The notes: generated from the sequence alone by a model not told the origin. DNA of 64,000 nt from Oceanicoccus sagamiensis (GCF_002117105.1 NZ_CP019343.1:558001-622000); one strand, 5' to 3'; shown: positions 53,304-62,220, counted from the first letter of the stretch. Numbers and translations are program-made.

Positions 53304-54161
53304 CTAAGCCTCACAGGCTATATCAGGCCGAGTAGCAGGAAATAACGGCAGTAATTTTTTATAATCGTGTTCTGATGCAGTGCGGGAGGGGACTTTCAGC
53401 AACTCTTCAAGTAAGTCACCGAATTCAGTTAAATAGATCTCTTGAAAACGCCGTAACAACTCAGAGTCCGCCCTCGGATTCGCCAGAGTGATCCAGTAAG
53501 GCACATCATAACTGACAGGGAACACCGTTAATTCACGCCTTTGCTTTTCGCCCAGATACTCCAGATTCATCTCACTCTCAACCACGACATCAAACTTACC
53601 GCTATACAAGCCAACCAATAATTGATCCACCCAGGGAACATTAACAACCTCAACTTTATTGAGAAGGTCCGGATAATTCGCTGCTAATTTTTCGCGCAGC
53701 ATCACCAGCCCCGTATCATCGAAGTCCATAGCGCCCAATTTTTTTCCCTCTAATTGCTCAAGCGAAAGCACTGGAGCCTTTTTTTTACTAATCAGCACAT
53801 TCGCATAAACCTGATCGGTACTGATAACGGGTATATAACCTAACTTCTCTACCGCATAGGGAACCCAGGACAAAGGCAGATCAACAACATCAAACTGATA
53901 ATTTTCTATCGCCTTAAGATGCTTACAGCTTGTTCGGGAAAATTTAGTCTCTATATTGACAGGCATACTAATTCGCATCTGGGAAAACAACTTGTCAAAT
54001 TTTGCAGAAAATATCCTGTCCTCAGACCAGCTGACATAACCTAGCCTAAAACAAGGTTTTTCCGGCACACAAGCCGAGTCTGGGTAGCTTTCAGCCGACG
54101 CTGGCAGGGACGCGAAAAAACTTAGAAAAAAGGCCCATACGGCATAGGATTCTTTCTTCAT
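53304..54161 (-). CDS. periplasmic substrate-binding protein (PhnD/SsuA-like), orphan
   Basis: About 285 residues from the ATG at 54161 (AGAGGG six bases upstream; the frame is open to 54185). A signal peptide ending SAESY is followed by a periplasmic-binding fold: FRLGYVSWSEDRIF, the hinge segment LEQLEGKKLGAMDFDDTG and LYSGKFDVVVES, as in the phosphonate/sulfonate-binding group. No ABC permease or ATPase genes are nearby, so it may sense or deliver a ligand rather than serve a local transporter. It lies 39 bp after the TetR gene in the same direction and is probably co-transcribed with it. Confidence 0.7.
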   Translation of the reverse strand: MKKESYAVWAFFLSFFASLPASAESYPDSACVPEKPCFRLGYVSWSEDRIFSAKFDKLFSQMRISMPVNIETKFSRTSCKHLKAIENYQFDVVDLPLSWVPYAVEKLGYIPVISTDQVYANVLISKKKAPVLSLEQLEGKKLGAMDFDDTGLVMLREKLAANYPDLLNKVEVVNVPWVDQLLVGLYSGKFDVVVESEMNLEYLGEKQRRELTVFPVSYDVPYWITLANPRADSELLRRFQEIYLTEFGDLLEELLKVPSRTASEHDYKKLLPLFPATRPDIACEA

Positions 54162-54200
54162 AATCATCCCTCTCTTTATCATCAAAATAATGAAGTGGCT

Positions 54201-54779
54201 CTATTTAAGCGCCTTTTTTGAACCTGGATTGAACCTGGACTGGACATAGTCTACTACCGCTTCGCGGACAGTTTCTTTCTCTGCTTGCCACGGCCTACCC
54301 GAACCCACAAACAATGTTGTCCCTTCTACTAAGGACAGAATAAAAAGAGCTTCAGCCCGTGGAGACTTGCTACCAACGGCTTCGAACAACCGCTCTATAA
54401 TCTGCAAGTACTCCTCATAGATCTCGCCCACTAAATCGGCCACCAGTGGCTCAACCTCTGCCATGGCCCACAGTTGCGGCCAAAGTTTATCGGATTGCAG
54501 CGCGCTATCGATGGAGTCGTCAAGAATAAATTGGACAATATCATCAACGTTTGGCGTATCAACTTCACCCGCCACCAATTCAAAAGACTGGCGATATTCA
54601 TCAGCAATATAACCCACCAAGGCCCGTAACATATCGTCCCGGGTTTTATAGTGGTATTGCAGAGCGCCTAGCTTTAGATCACTAGCGCGGGCCAAAGCTC
54701 GCATGGTCAGACTGCCATAGCCCTGCCCCGCAATAATCTCTATAGCTGCCTGCAATATCTGCTGTTTGCGTTCACTCAT
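54201..54779 (-). CDS. TetR/AcrR-family transcriptional regulator
   Basis: A 192-residue protein. The N-terminal HTH (about 5-50) contains ILQAAIEIIAGQGYGSLTMRALARASDLKLGALQYHYKTRDDMLRAL with the typical TetR spacing. The C-terminal part is a helical ligand-binding and dimerisation domain. The intergenic region to the divergent synthetase carries two tandem CATGTC-N4-GACATG palindromes, a typical TetR autoregulatory arrangement. The same sites at 38.0 and 41.7 kb suggest that it also controls receptor 3 and the Tat flavoprotein at 41775. The ligand is unknown, perhaps an acyl-CoA or amine. Confidence 0.9.
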   Translation of the reverse strand: MSERKQQILQAAIEIIAGQGYGSLTMRALARASDLKLGALQYHYKTRDDMLRALVGYIADEYRQSFELVAGEVDTPNVDDIVQFILDDSIDSALQSDKLWPQLWAMAEVEPLVADLVGEIYEEYLQIIERLFEAVGSKSPRAEALFILSLVEGTTLFVGSGRPWQAEKETVREAVVDYVQSRFNPGSKKALK

Positions 54780-54801
54780 TGCTTTCTATTCCACCAGTTG
54801 A

Positions 54802-54839
54802 CATGTCATTAGACATGGTAGAACATGTCATACGACATG
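54802..54839. promoter_or_regulatory. tandem CATGTC-N4-GACATG operator at the TetR promoter
   Basis: Two perfect 16-bp palindromes, CATGTC-ATTA-GACATG (54802-54817) and CATGTC-ATAC-GACATG (54824-54839), offset by 22 bp. They lie 23 bp upstream of the TetR start and 115 bp upstream of the divergent acyl-CoA synthetase. Best conserved copy of this operator in the window. Confidence 0.75.
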
Positions 54840-54953
54840 CCAAGCCTATTTGCTGTCCAATTATACAGATAACCAAGGCCAGGATCTTTTTAAATTCTCC
54901 ATGACAGGCATCAAACATGGGCGGCATGCCCAACATTATCCATAGGAATACTC

Positions 54954-56486
54954 ATGCAGCAAAACGCTATCGCACACATTATCACGGATTCGGCACAACG
55001 CTTCGGCGACAAAACCGCTTTAATTATTGGGGATCAACGGTTCAGTTATGCTCGCCTTGAAGCGCTGTCTAATCAGGTCGCCAACAGCCTGATGGCCAGC
55101 GGGGTCTCAACGGGAGATCGAGTCACCCTCTATGGCGCCAACGCCTGGGAGTGGGTGGTGAGCTATTACGGTGTGTTAAAAACCGGCGCGGTAGTCAACC
55201 CCATCAATGTCATGCTAACGCCGGAAGAAGTGGAATTTGTGGTAGCCGACTGCGGCGCAAAAGCCATTATTGCGTCTAAAGAGAAAGGCTTGCCACTTAT
55301 CGGTTTGGAAAGCCGTTCAACCGTAGAAAAATTAATTTTATACGGCGATGATATTCCGGCCGAAGCCATCGCCTTTGAGCAACTGATTGAGGGAGCCTCT
55401 GAGACTTTTACCAGTCCAGCCATAGACACCGACGCCCTTTCAACCATCTGCTACACCTCGGGTACCACCGGTAAACCCAAAGGCGCCATGTTGTCGCACA
55501 AGGCGGTGATTACCAATTTTATGATGACCGCCTTGATGCATGGCCGCTGTGAAAGCGATGTGTTCGTCACCGCTTTACCCTGCCCCCATGTCTACGGCAA
55601 TGTGGTGATGAGCGGCTGTTTTCAAAGCGGCGGCACGCTAGTGCTGCATTCCACGTTTGATCCTGAGCAGATTCTTGAATCCATTGAAACGTACCGGGCG
55701 ACGGTATTCGACGGCGTGCCCACCATGTATATGTATATGCTGGAGAGCCCCACGCTCGAACAGCGGGATTTATCCGCCATGCGCCTGTGCGCCGTTGGCG
55801 GTCAAGCAATGCCGCTAGCCAAGATGAAACAGGTTGAAACCAGATTTGCCTGTCCCCTCGTCGAGCTCTGGGGCATGACTGAGCTGGCAGGGCTAGGCAC
55901 CACCTTCGCGCATAATGGCGATTATCGTCATGGCTCGATTGGTGTATCACTGCCTTACACTCAAGCAAAAATCATCAGCACTGAAGACCCAAGCGCTGAA
56001 ATACCCAACGGTGAAATTGGCGAACTGTCTATCAAAGGCCCCATGGTTATGCAGGGTTACTTCGGTAACGAAGCAGGCACCCGGGAAGTATTAAGTGACG
56101 ATGGCTGGCTGCGCACCGGTGATGTAGCCCGCATCGACGACAAGGGCTTTATCACCATTGTTGATCGCATCAAGGACATGATTCTTACCGCTGGCTACAA
56201 CATTTACCCCGCCGAATTAGAGAACACGATAGCCGCTCATCCGGACGTCGCTTTAGTGGCCGTAGGCCCGATACCCGACGAGCTTAAAGGCGAACTGGCC
56301 AAGGCCTATATCGTATTAAAACAAGGGGCCAAACCAACCGGGGAAGAGATCATCAGCTTTTGCCGTGAACATCTTGCCGCCTACAAAGTCCCCCGTGCCG
56401 TCCAGTTTGTTGATGATGTGCCTAAAACATCGACCGGAAAAATTATGCGCCGCGAACTGATTGGTTTGCACGAAGCGCAGCAATAA
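54954..56486 (+). CDS. acyl-CoA synthetase (AMP-forming)
   Basis: A 510-residue ANL-family ligase: CYTSGTTGKPKGAM (about 163-176), ELWGMTE, LRTGDVARIDDKGF, DRIKDMILTAGYNIYP and the C-terminal TSTGKIMRR with the catalytic Lys. It activates a carboxylic acid with ATP and CoA. It is the first gene of an operon with an aldehyde dehydrogenase, the third Tat flavoprotein and a small exported protein, under the TetR operator. It differs clearly from the two mutually similar synthetases at 15 and 23 kb. Confidence 0.88.
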   Translation: MQQNAIAHIITDSAQRFGDKTALIIGDQRFSYARLEALSNQVANSLMASGVSTGDRVTLYGANAWEWVVSYYGVLKTGAVVNPINVMLTPEEVEFVVADCGAKAIIASKEKGLPLIGLESRSTVEKLILYGDDIPAEAIAFEQLIEGASETFTSPAIDTDALSTICYTSGTTGKPKGAMLSHKAVITNFMMTALMHGRCESDVFVTALPCPHVYGNVVMSGCFQSGGTLVLHSTFDPEQILESIETYRATVFDGVPTMYMYMLESPTLEQRDLSAMRLCAVGGQAMPLAKMKQVETRFACPLVELWGMTELAGLGTTFAHNGDYRHGSIGVSLPYTQAKIISTEDPSAEIPNGEIGELSIKGPMVMQGYFGNEAGTREVLSDDGWLRTGDVARIDDKGFITIVDRIKDMILTAGYNIYPAELENTIAAHPDVALVAVGPIPDELKGELAKAYIVLKQGAKPTGEEIISFCREHLAAYKVPRAVQFVDDVPKTSTGKIMRRELIGLHEAQQ

Positions 56487-56536
56487 ATAAATAGATAAAT
56501 AGATAAATAATTTAAAAGAGTCAGCAGGAGAACAGC

Positions 56537-57979
56537 ATGATTGAATTCGATAGCCATTACGTAATGACCATTAATGGCAAAGCCGCTACCAACGACAGCA
56601 CCCAGCCCGCTTTTAACCCTGCCACCAAACAGGAGATTGCACAGGTGCCCGATTGTTCAGAGGCGCAACTGGATACAGCCGTTGCTGCATCGAGACAAGC
56701 CTTCAAAACCTGGAGCGCTACACCGATAGCCGAACGACAGGCCATGATGGTCCAATTAGCCGACTTGCTGGAAGAGCACGCCGAAGAATTTATGGCGCTA
56801 CTGACCAAAGAACAGGGCAAGCCTCGTGCCGGGGCGGAATGGGAAATTTTCGGCTCAGCCCTCTGGCTAAGAGAAATTGCCAAGCAAACATTGCCTGATG
56901 AAAACGTTGAAGAGACCGACGAGCGCAAAGTCGTTACACGCTTTACCCCACTGGGTGTGGTGGGTGCCATTGTGCCCTGGAACTTTCCTATGCTGCTGGC
57001 CGTTTGGAAAATTGCACCTGCATTGGCTGCGGGCTGTACGGTGGTTTTAAAACCCTCACCTTACACCCCCTTATGCAACCTGAAGTTTGTTGAACTTGCG
57101 CAACAAATTTTACCGCCAGGCGTGTTGAACTGTGTATCCGGCGGCAATGATCTCGGACGCTGGATGACAGCGCACCCCGATATCAACAAAATTGCCTTTA
57201 CTGGCTCCACAGAAACCGGGCGCCATGTTTACCGCTCCGCCAGTGAAACCATCAAGCGTCTCACACTGGAATTAGGCGGCAATGACCCCGCTATTGTGAT
57301 GCCTGATGTTGACGCCAAAGCCGTGGCGCCGCAATTATTCTGGGCAGCTTTTCAAAATAACGCTCAGTTTTGTAACGCTACCAAACGCCTCTATATTCAT
57401 GAATCGGTTTATGACGAAGTGCGTGACGCCTTGATTGATTTTATCAACCAAGAAATCAAAGTGGGTGACGGCGCCGATGCTGACACCAGCCTTGGCCCCA
57501 TTCAAAACTCGATGCAATACGAAAAGGTGCAAAACTATTTTGCCGACTGCCAAAATAATGGCCACGCTTTTGCCCTGGGTGGTGACATTGATACCACTGC
57601 GCCCGGTTGGTTTGTACCGGTAACGCTGGTTGATAATCCGCCGGAAGATTCTCGCATTGTTCAAGAAGAACCTTTCGGGCCTATTTTACCGCTATTAAAA
57701 TGGTCCGATGAAAAAGACGTTATCGCCCGTGCCAACGATACTATTTATGGTCTGGGTGCATCTGTGTGGGGTGAAGATTTAGAGGCGGTGCAACGCGTTG
57801 GCTCACAACTTGAAGCTGGCACGGTATGGCTCAATGAAGTGCATCAATACTCACCTCACCAAGCCTTTGGTGGCCACAAACAATCAGGACTAGGCTGTGA
57901 AAACTCACTGCACGGCTTGATGGAATATACCAACTGGCAAACCACTACCCTGAACAAAACCGGGGTGAAGTCAGCATGA
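56537..57979 (+). CDS. NAD(P)-dependent aldehyde dehydrogenase
   Basis: A 480-residue aldehyde dehydrogenase. It has VPWNFPMLL, FTGSTETGRH (cofactor binding), the general-base Glu in LTLELGGNDPA, the nucleophilic Cys in NNAQFCNATKR and EEPFGPILPLL. Its size fits class 1/2-type enzymes, including betaine-, aminobutyraldehyde- and succinate-semialdehyde dehydrogenases. If the following flavoprotein is an amine dehydrogenase, this enzyme could oxidise the resulting aldehyde. Strong SD GCAGGAG. Its stop overlaps the next start (ATGA), indicating translational coupling. Confidence 0.9.
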   Translation: MIEFDSHYVMTINGKAATNDSTQPAFNPATKQEIAQVPDCSEAQLDTAVAASRQAFKTWSATPIAERQAMMVQLADLLEEHAEEFMALLTKEQGKPRAGAEWEIFGSALWLREIAKQTLPDENVEETDERKVVTRFTPLGVVGAIVPWNFPMLLAVWKIAPALAAGCTVVLKPSPYTPLCNLKFVELAQQILPPGVLNCVSGGNDLGRWMTAHPDINKIAFTGSTETGRHVYRSASETIKRLTLELGGNDPAIVMPDVDAKAVAPQLFWAAFQNNAQFCNATKRLYIHESVYDEVRDALIDFINQEIKVGDGADADTSLGPIQNSMQYEKVQNYFADCQNNGHAFALGGDIDTTAPGWFVPVTLVDNPPEDSRIVQEEPFGPILPLLKWSDEKDVIARANDTIYGLGASVWGEDLEAVQRVGSQLEAGTVWLNEVHQYSPHQAFGGHKQSGLGCENSLHGLMEYTNWQTTTLNKTGVKSA

Positions 57980-59910
57980 AGAAAAAAATTACTCGCAGAG
58001 ATTTTCTCAATGGCGCTGCGATTGCTATTGCGGCGGGGGGCACACTATCGCCCAGTACTTTGCTGGCTTTAGAACAAGCTAAGCAATCTGCCTCCCCAAC
58101 CGGGCCAGGTAAAGACTACTACCCCCCCACCCTCACAGGCATACGCGGTAGCCACAAAGGCTCTTTTGAAGTATCCCATCAACTGGCATGGGCTAATCAA
58201 AAGCCCGACCATTACCAGCCATTGAATGAAGAGTATGACCTGATTGTTGTCGGTGCCGGTATTAGCGGCCTCGCTGCGGCTTACTTTTATCGCCAGCAAC
58301 ACGGCGCCGATAAAAAGATTTTAATTGTAGATAACCACGATGACTTTGGCGGCCACGCCAAGCGTAATGAATTCCAACACGGTGATCGTACCCTGTTAGG
58401 CGTTGGCGGCAGCGTTAACCTGGAGGCCTACGCTTTCAGCGATACAGTAAACCGCGTATTGGAAGAGCTGGGCGTCGACCTCGACAAACTCAATGCGGCA
58501 CGTGACCCCAATTACATTCTGTCAAATTTTAATGCTGATTCCGGCTATTTTCTCAATAAAAAATATTTCGGCCAGAATAAAATTGTGCAAGGAAACTGGG
58601 CGAAGCTATGGAGCGGTGATGAACAAGCGCTAGAACTGCTTAACGAGCTAGGCCTGCCCGCTGAACAGCAACAACGTTTGCGCGACCTGATCACGGGAGA
58701 GAAGGACCTACTCGATGACCTGTCTTTACTCGAAACAATAGACTACATCGCAGCCACCTCTTACGAGAAGTTTCTAGTTAGCCGAGCAGGACTCACGCAA
58801 GAAACGCTGATGTTGTTCGAACCTTTCAACAAAATATTAATGGGTGTAGGCACCGACTCGGTCTCCGTCGAAGAAGGCATATTACTCGGATACCCCGGTG
58901 CTAATAGCGTCGGTTACACCGGCCAGTTGGCTAATACGTTATTAAACTATGCTAAAGAAGATTTGAGATTCCCTATATTTCCCGACGGCAACGCCTCGAT
59001 TGCCCGCTTGCTGGTGCGTAAACTGATTCCCGAGGTCGCCCCCGGCAACACCATGGAAGATATCATCGATGCACGCTTCGACTATAGCCAGCTTGATCGT
59101 AGCGGCTCAGCCGTGCGCATTCGCCTAAACAGCACAGCCGTTAATGTTAAAAACGTGAATGGCGGTGTTGAAATGTCTTATGTACAAAATGGCAAACCGT
59201 CCACACTAAAAGGCAAGCATAGTATCTTGGCCTGTTACAACGGTCTTATCCCGCACTTGTGCCCAGAGCTGCCAGAGAACCAAAAAGAAAATTTACAATA
59301 CGGAGTAAAAGTACCGCTAGTAATGACCAACGTTTTACTGCGCAGCGGTAAAACGGTGAATGCATCGGGCCCCGCTCAGTATCATTGCCCCGGTAGCTAT
59401 TTCGCCGTTGTCAGCAAAGCTCCGCCTGTTAACCTTGGAAATTACCAAGATAACAGCGAAGGCAGCAATCCCTTGGTGCTGTGGATGTGCCATGCACCCG
59501 CACCCCGCAACAACGGCGAGCAGAACACCCGAGATTTATTCCGCCTGGGGCGTCACAGCCTTTACCGCACCTCCTTCGACACCTATGAACAAGAAGTAAA
59601 ACAACAACTGACGGCCATGTTCGGCGCCAACGGCTTTGATGCCGATCGCGATATCGAAGCCATCACCGTCAATCGCTGGTCCCACGGTTACGCTTACAGC
59701 TACAGCACACTGTTTGATCCTGACTGGGAAGAGGGAAAAACGCCTCATGAATTGGGCCGGGCACCGATAGGCCGTATCAGCATCGCCAACTCCGACTCTG
59801 AAGCTTCCGCCTCTGTTCAAGCGGCTATCGATACGGCTGAACGCGCGGTTGGCGAACTCAACCAGGCCAATAAATCCAAAGACTCAAATACATTAAGTTC
59901 AAAACCGTAG
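57976..59910 (+). CDS. Tat-exported FAD oxidoreductase, spermidine-dehydrogenase-like (3)
   Basis: A 644-residue protein. KKITRRDFLNGAAIAIAAGG is a clean twin-arginine signal, followed by YYPPTLTGIRGSHKGSFEVSH, the FAD motif VVGAGISGLAAA, HDDFGGHAKRNEF, ACYNGLIPHLCPELP and the C-terminal GRISIANSDSEASA. It is homologous along its whole length to the genes at 41775 and 47829. It overlaps the aldehyde dehydrogenase stop by four bases, so the products are likely made together even though this one is exported to the periplasm. Amine or alcohol substrates are possible; none can be proven from the sequence. Confidence 0.78.
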   Translation: MKKKITRRDFLNGAAIAIAAGGTLSPSTLLALEQAKQSASPTGPGKDYYPPTLTGIRGSHKGSFEVSHQLAWANQKPDHYQPLNEEYDLIVVGAGISGLAAAYFYRQQHGADKKILIVDNHDDFGGHAKRNEFQHGDRTLLGVGGSVNLEAYAFSDTVNRVLEELGVDLDKLNAARDPNYILSNFNADSGYFLNKKYFGQNKIVQGNWAKLWSGDEQALELLNELGLPAEQQQRLRDLITGEKDLLDDLSLLETIDYIAATSYEKFLVSRAGLTQETLMLFEPFNKILMGVGTDSVSVEEGILLGYPGANSVGYTGQLANTLLNYAKEDLRFPIFPDGNASIARLLVRKLIPEVAPGNTMEDIIDARFDYSQLDRSGSAVRIRLNSTAVNVKNVNGGVEMSYVQNGKPSTLKGKHSILACYNGLIPHLCPELPENQKENLQYGVKVPLVMTNVLLRSGKTVNASGPAQYHCPGSYFAVVSKAPPVNLGNYQDNSEGSNPLVLWMCHAPAPRNNGEQNTRDLFRLGRHSLYRTSFDTYEQEVKQQLTAMFGANGFDADRDIEAITVNRWSHGYAYSYSTLFDPDWEEGKTPHELGRAPIGRISIANSDSEASASVQAAIDTAERAVGELNQANKSKDSNTLSSKP

Positions 59911-59924
59911 CAAAGGAAAATTTA

Positions 59925-60332
59925 ATGAGCCTTTTAAGACTATTAAGACTATTAACAACGACATTAGCCATTATCTTATTACCGATAGTGACACAAGCCG
60001 ACGAGAAGCTGAATCAAGATGAGTTAAAAGCACTGCTTATCGATAGCACTATTATTGGAACCTTTAAGTGGGGTTTTCTTAAATTTGACTTCAATGAATA
60101 TTATTCTGAGAACAATAAAATTATAGGTCAGGACGATGATGGTGAATACACAGGCAGCTATCAAATACATGAAGAGGGTTGCTTTAACATAAAATACGAT
60201 GATGAAAACACCAGCGCCAATGGCTGTTATTACTATCAAGCCAAAGGTGATCAATATCTGATTACAGCACCCACTGGCGATGAGGTATTAGTGACCGTAA
60301 AAAAAGGCAAACACCTGAATTTAGGGAAATAA
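59925..60332 (+). CDS. small exported protein of unknown function
   Basis: A 135-residue protein with a signal peptide ending TQADE (about 25) and a mature beta-rich part (GTFKWGFLKFDFNEYYSENN, GSYQIHEEGCFNIKYDDENT) with two Cys that could form a disulfide (GCFNIKY and GCYYYQ). I do not recognise a family. It follows the Tat flavoprotein by 14 bp with an AAGGAAA ribosome site and may be an accessory or cytochrome-independent partner. Compare the different small exported protein after flavoprotein 1. Confidence 0.65.
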   Translation: MSLLRLLRLLTTTLAIILLPIVTQADEKLNQDELKALLIDSTIIGTFKWGFLKFDFNEYYSENNKIIGQDDDGEYTGSYQIHEEGCFNIKYDDENTSANGCYYYQAKGDQYLITAPTGDEVLVTVKKGKHLNLGK

Positions 60333-60441
60333 CGGAACAAGGGTTAACAATAACACACCAACCATTCTCCGCTTTGGATGACAAAAAGAATACTTACAAA
60401 GCCTGGAATGAGACAGAAAGCTAACAGAAGGAAAAAGCTTT

Positions 60442-61791
60442 ATGCTTGCTGATCCCAACGGGTTGTCGCTACTGCCGGCCGGCGTCACCATCGTTACCGC
60501 TATCCTTTCCCGGCGACCTATCGAATCCCTGTTGGCCGGCGTATTTGCCGGCCTGTTGTTACTGGAGCCAACAACGGCGCTGGCTAACTTTTCCTCCATC
60601 CTGCTGGAGGTGATGATGGATGAAACCATCGCCTGGGTAATTATTGTCTGCGGGCTAATGGGTAGCCTGATTGCGCTGCTAATGCGAGTAGGCGCTGCCG
60701 ACGCCTTCAGCCAAGTCATTGCCTCGAAGGCCAAGGACAGGCACAGCGCCCTTTTGTACACCTGGCTACTGGGCCTGGTGATATTTATTGACGATTACCT
60801 CAACGCCCTGGCAGTAGGCTCGGCGATGCGAAAGGTGACCGACAAGTTTCGAGTTTCTCGGGAAATGCTGGCCTACGTCGTCGACACCACCGCTGCACCC
60901 ATCTGCCTGTTGATACCGGTGTCCACCTGGGCTGTGTTTTTTGCTGGCATACTGGAGACCTCCGATGTCGCCGCACCCGGGGAAGGTATTGCCCTGTACG
61001 TCAGCTCCATTCCTTATATGCTATACCCCTTGATCGCCGTATTGATGGTACCGCTGGTAGCCACCGGACGTATTCCTGCGCTGGGTATGATGAAATCCGC
61101 AGAGGAGAAAACGGCACTAAACGACAACCAGCCACACCCGGATGAGTTGGCAGAAGCCGTCAGCGAACACGCTGGTCGGGTCAGGGTCTACCACTTTCTG
61201 CTACCCCTCGCTGCCCTGATAGGGTTTAGCCTCTGGTATGATCTGGATGTGCAGATTGGCGTACTTATGGCAGTCGTGGTAACCATCGTGCTGTTTGGCC
61301 TGCAGCGTTTAATGGCCTGGACCGAAATGTTTGATGCCGTGCTCGAGGGTATCAAGATTATGGTACCGGCATTGTCTATCGTGGTGATTGCCTTTATGTT
61401 TAAAGAGATCAACGACCAGCTGGGCCTCGCTACCTTCGTGATCAATAATGTAACACCCTATATGACCCCCACCCTGTTACCCTTGGTGGTATTTATTACC
61501 ATGTCGATTATCTCCTTCGCTACCGGCTCCAGCTGGGGCGTATTCGCGATCGCCATCCCGGTGATCTTACCGCTGGCTGACAGCGTCGGTGTTAGCACGC
61601 CACTGGCCATCGGTGCCCTGATGTCCGCCAGCGCCTTTGGCAGTCACGCCTGCCTATACTCCGATGCAACGGTTCTTGCCGCCCAGGGCAGCGGCTGTGG
61701 CGTAATGCAACACGCCCTGACACAGCTTCCCTATGCATTGATTGCCGCTGTTTTAGCCGGTATTGGACTGACGATTATCGCTGCAACATAA
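60442..61791 (+). CDS. NhaC-family Na+/H+ antiporter-like transporter
   Basis: A 449-residue integral membrane protein with about eleven hydrophobic segments. Family blocks include FIDDYLNALAVGSAMRKVTD, STWAVFFAGIL, ATGSSWGVFAIAIPV and SASAFGSHACLYSDATVLAA. NhaC-family members exchange sodium and protons or co-transport organic solutes. It is separated by 109 bp from the preceding small gene and followed by a gabD stub. A role in uptake of an amino compound for the upstream operon is possible but unproven. SD AAGGAAA. Confidence 0.88.
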   Translation: MLADPNGLSLLPAGVTIVTAILSRRPIESLLAGVFAGLLLLEPTTALANFSSILLEVMMDETIAWVIIVCGLMGSLIALLMRVGAADAFSQVIASKAKDRHSALLYTWLLGLVIFIDDYLNALAVGSAMRKVTDKFRVSREMLAYVVDTTAAPICLLIPVSTWAVFFAGILETSDVAAPGEGIALYVSSIPYMLYPLIAVLMVPLVATGRIPALGMMKSAEEKTALNDNQPHPDELAEAVSEHAGRVRVYHFLLPLAALIGFSLWYDLDVQIGVLMAVVVTIVLFGLQRLMAWTEMFDAVLEGIKIMVPALSIVVIAFMFKEINDQLGLATFVINNVTPYMTPTLLPLVVFITMSIISFATGSSWGVFAIAIPVILPLADSVGVSTPLAIGALMSASAFGSHACLYSDATVLAAQGSGCGVMQHALTQLPYALIAAVLAGIGLTIIAAT

Positions 61792-61815
61792 GTGAGAATA
61801 CAGGTAACAGACGCC

Positions 61816-61884
61816 ATGACGACACTGACTTTTCAAGACCCCACACTGTTACAGACCAGTGCCTGCATTAACGGCAAAGGGTAA
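61816..61884 (+). pseudogene. 5' stub of a succinate-semialdehyde dehydrogenase gene
   Basis: ATG opens MTTLTFQDPTLLQTSACING, then KG and a stop. The DPxLLxxxxxINGxW start is characteristic of GabD-type semialdehyde dehydrogenases, but the gene ends after 22 codons and nothing of the remaining roughly 460 codons follows. It is therefore a truncated remnant just downstream of the transporter gene, at the border of a gene-free stretch with a tRNA fragment and a structured repeat. Confidence 0.5.
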
Positions 61885-62152
61885 ACGCTACATCTAAAAC
61901 TCAAGGGTTTAGGTCATTTATGTGCAGGTTGGTGGTGACCATAAAATGGATTGTTTGATTCTATCTATGCAATTTTTAATGACTATTTTTTTCAACCCTC
62001 AAAAAAGTGTCATTAAAATCGGCATCAATCGGTGTTATATCTCTTTGTTTTTTTAGTCTTTTTATCTGCAAAGAATACCAATTAAGACCAAAAGTCATTC
62101 CTGAGTACCTTCTGAGACCACTCAGCTTCACAACACTCCTAAGGGACAGGCC

Positions 62153-62180
62153 GCAGGTTCGACTCCTGCAGGGCGGGCCA
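62153..62180 (+). tRNA. 3' fragment of a tRNA (T-arm, acceptor strand, CCA)
   Basis: GCAGG-TTCGACT-CCTGC forms a perfect T-stem and loop. It is followed by a seven-base acceptor strand AGGGCGG, discriminator G and CCA, exactly the spacing of a tRNA 3' end. The complementary 5' acceptor (CCGCCCT) and the D and anticodon arms are not found upstream, so this is not a functional tRNA. Such fragments are commonly left at attachment sites of integrative elements. The isotype cannot be assigned. Confidence 0.55.
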
Positions 62181-62220
62181 ATTGTTGGGCCGAACCAAGG
62201 CGGCGAACAGGTTCGAGCCG

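Noticed and set aside
56484-56512. ATAAATAG tandem repeats between synthetase and aldehyde dehydrogenase
   Set aside because: A short AT-rich slippage tract without symmetry or recurrence elsewhere; no function supported.
62153-62180. A complete tRNA gene
   Set aside because: The 5' acceptor strand, D arm and anticodon arm are absent upstream; only the 3' end is present.
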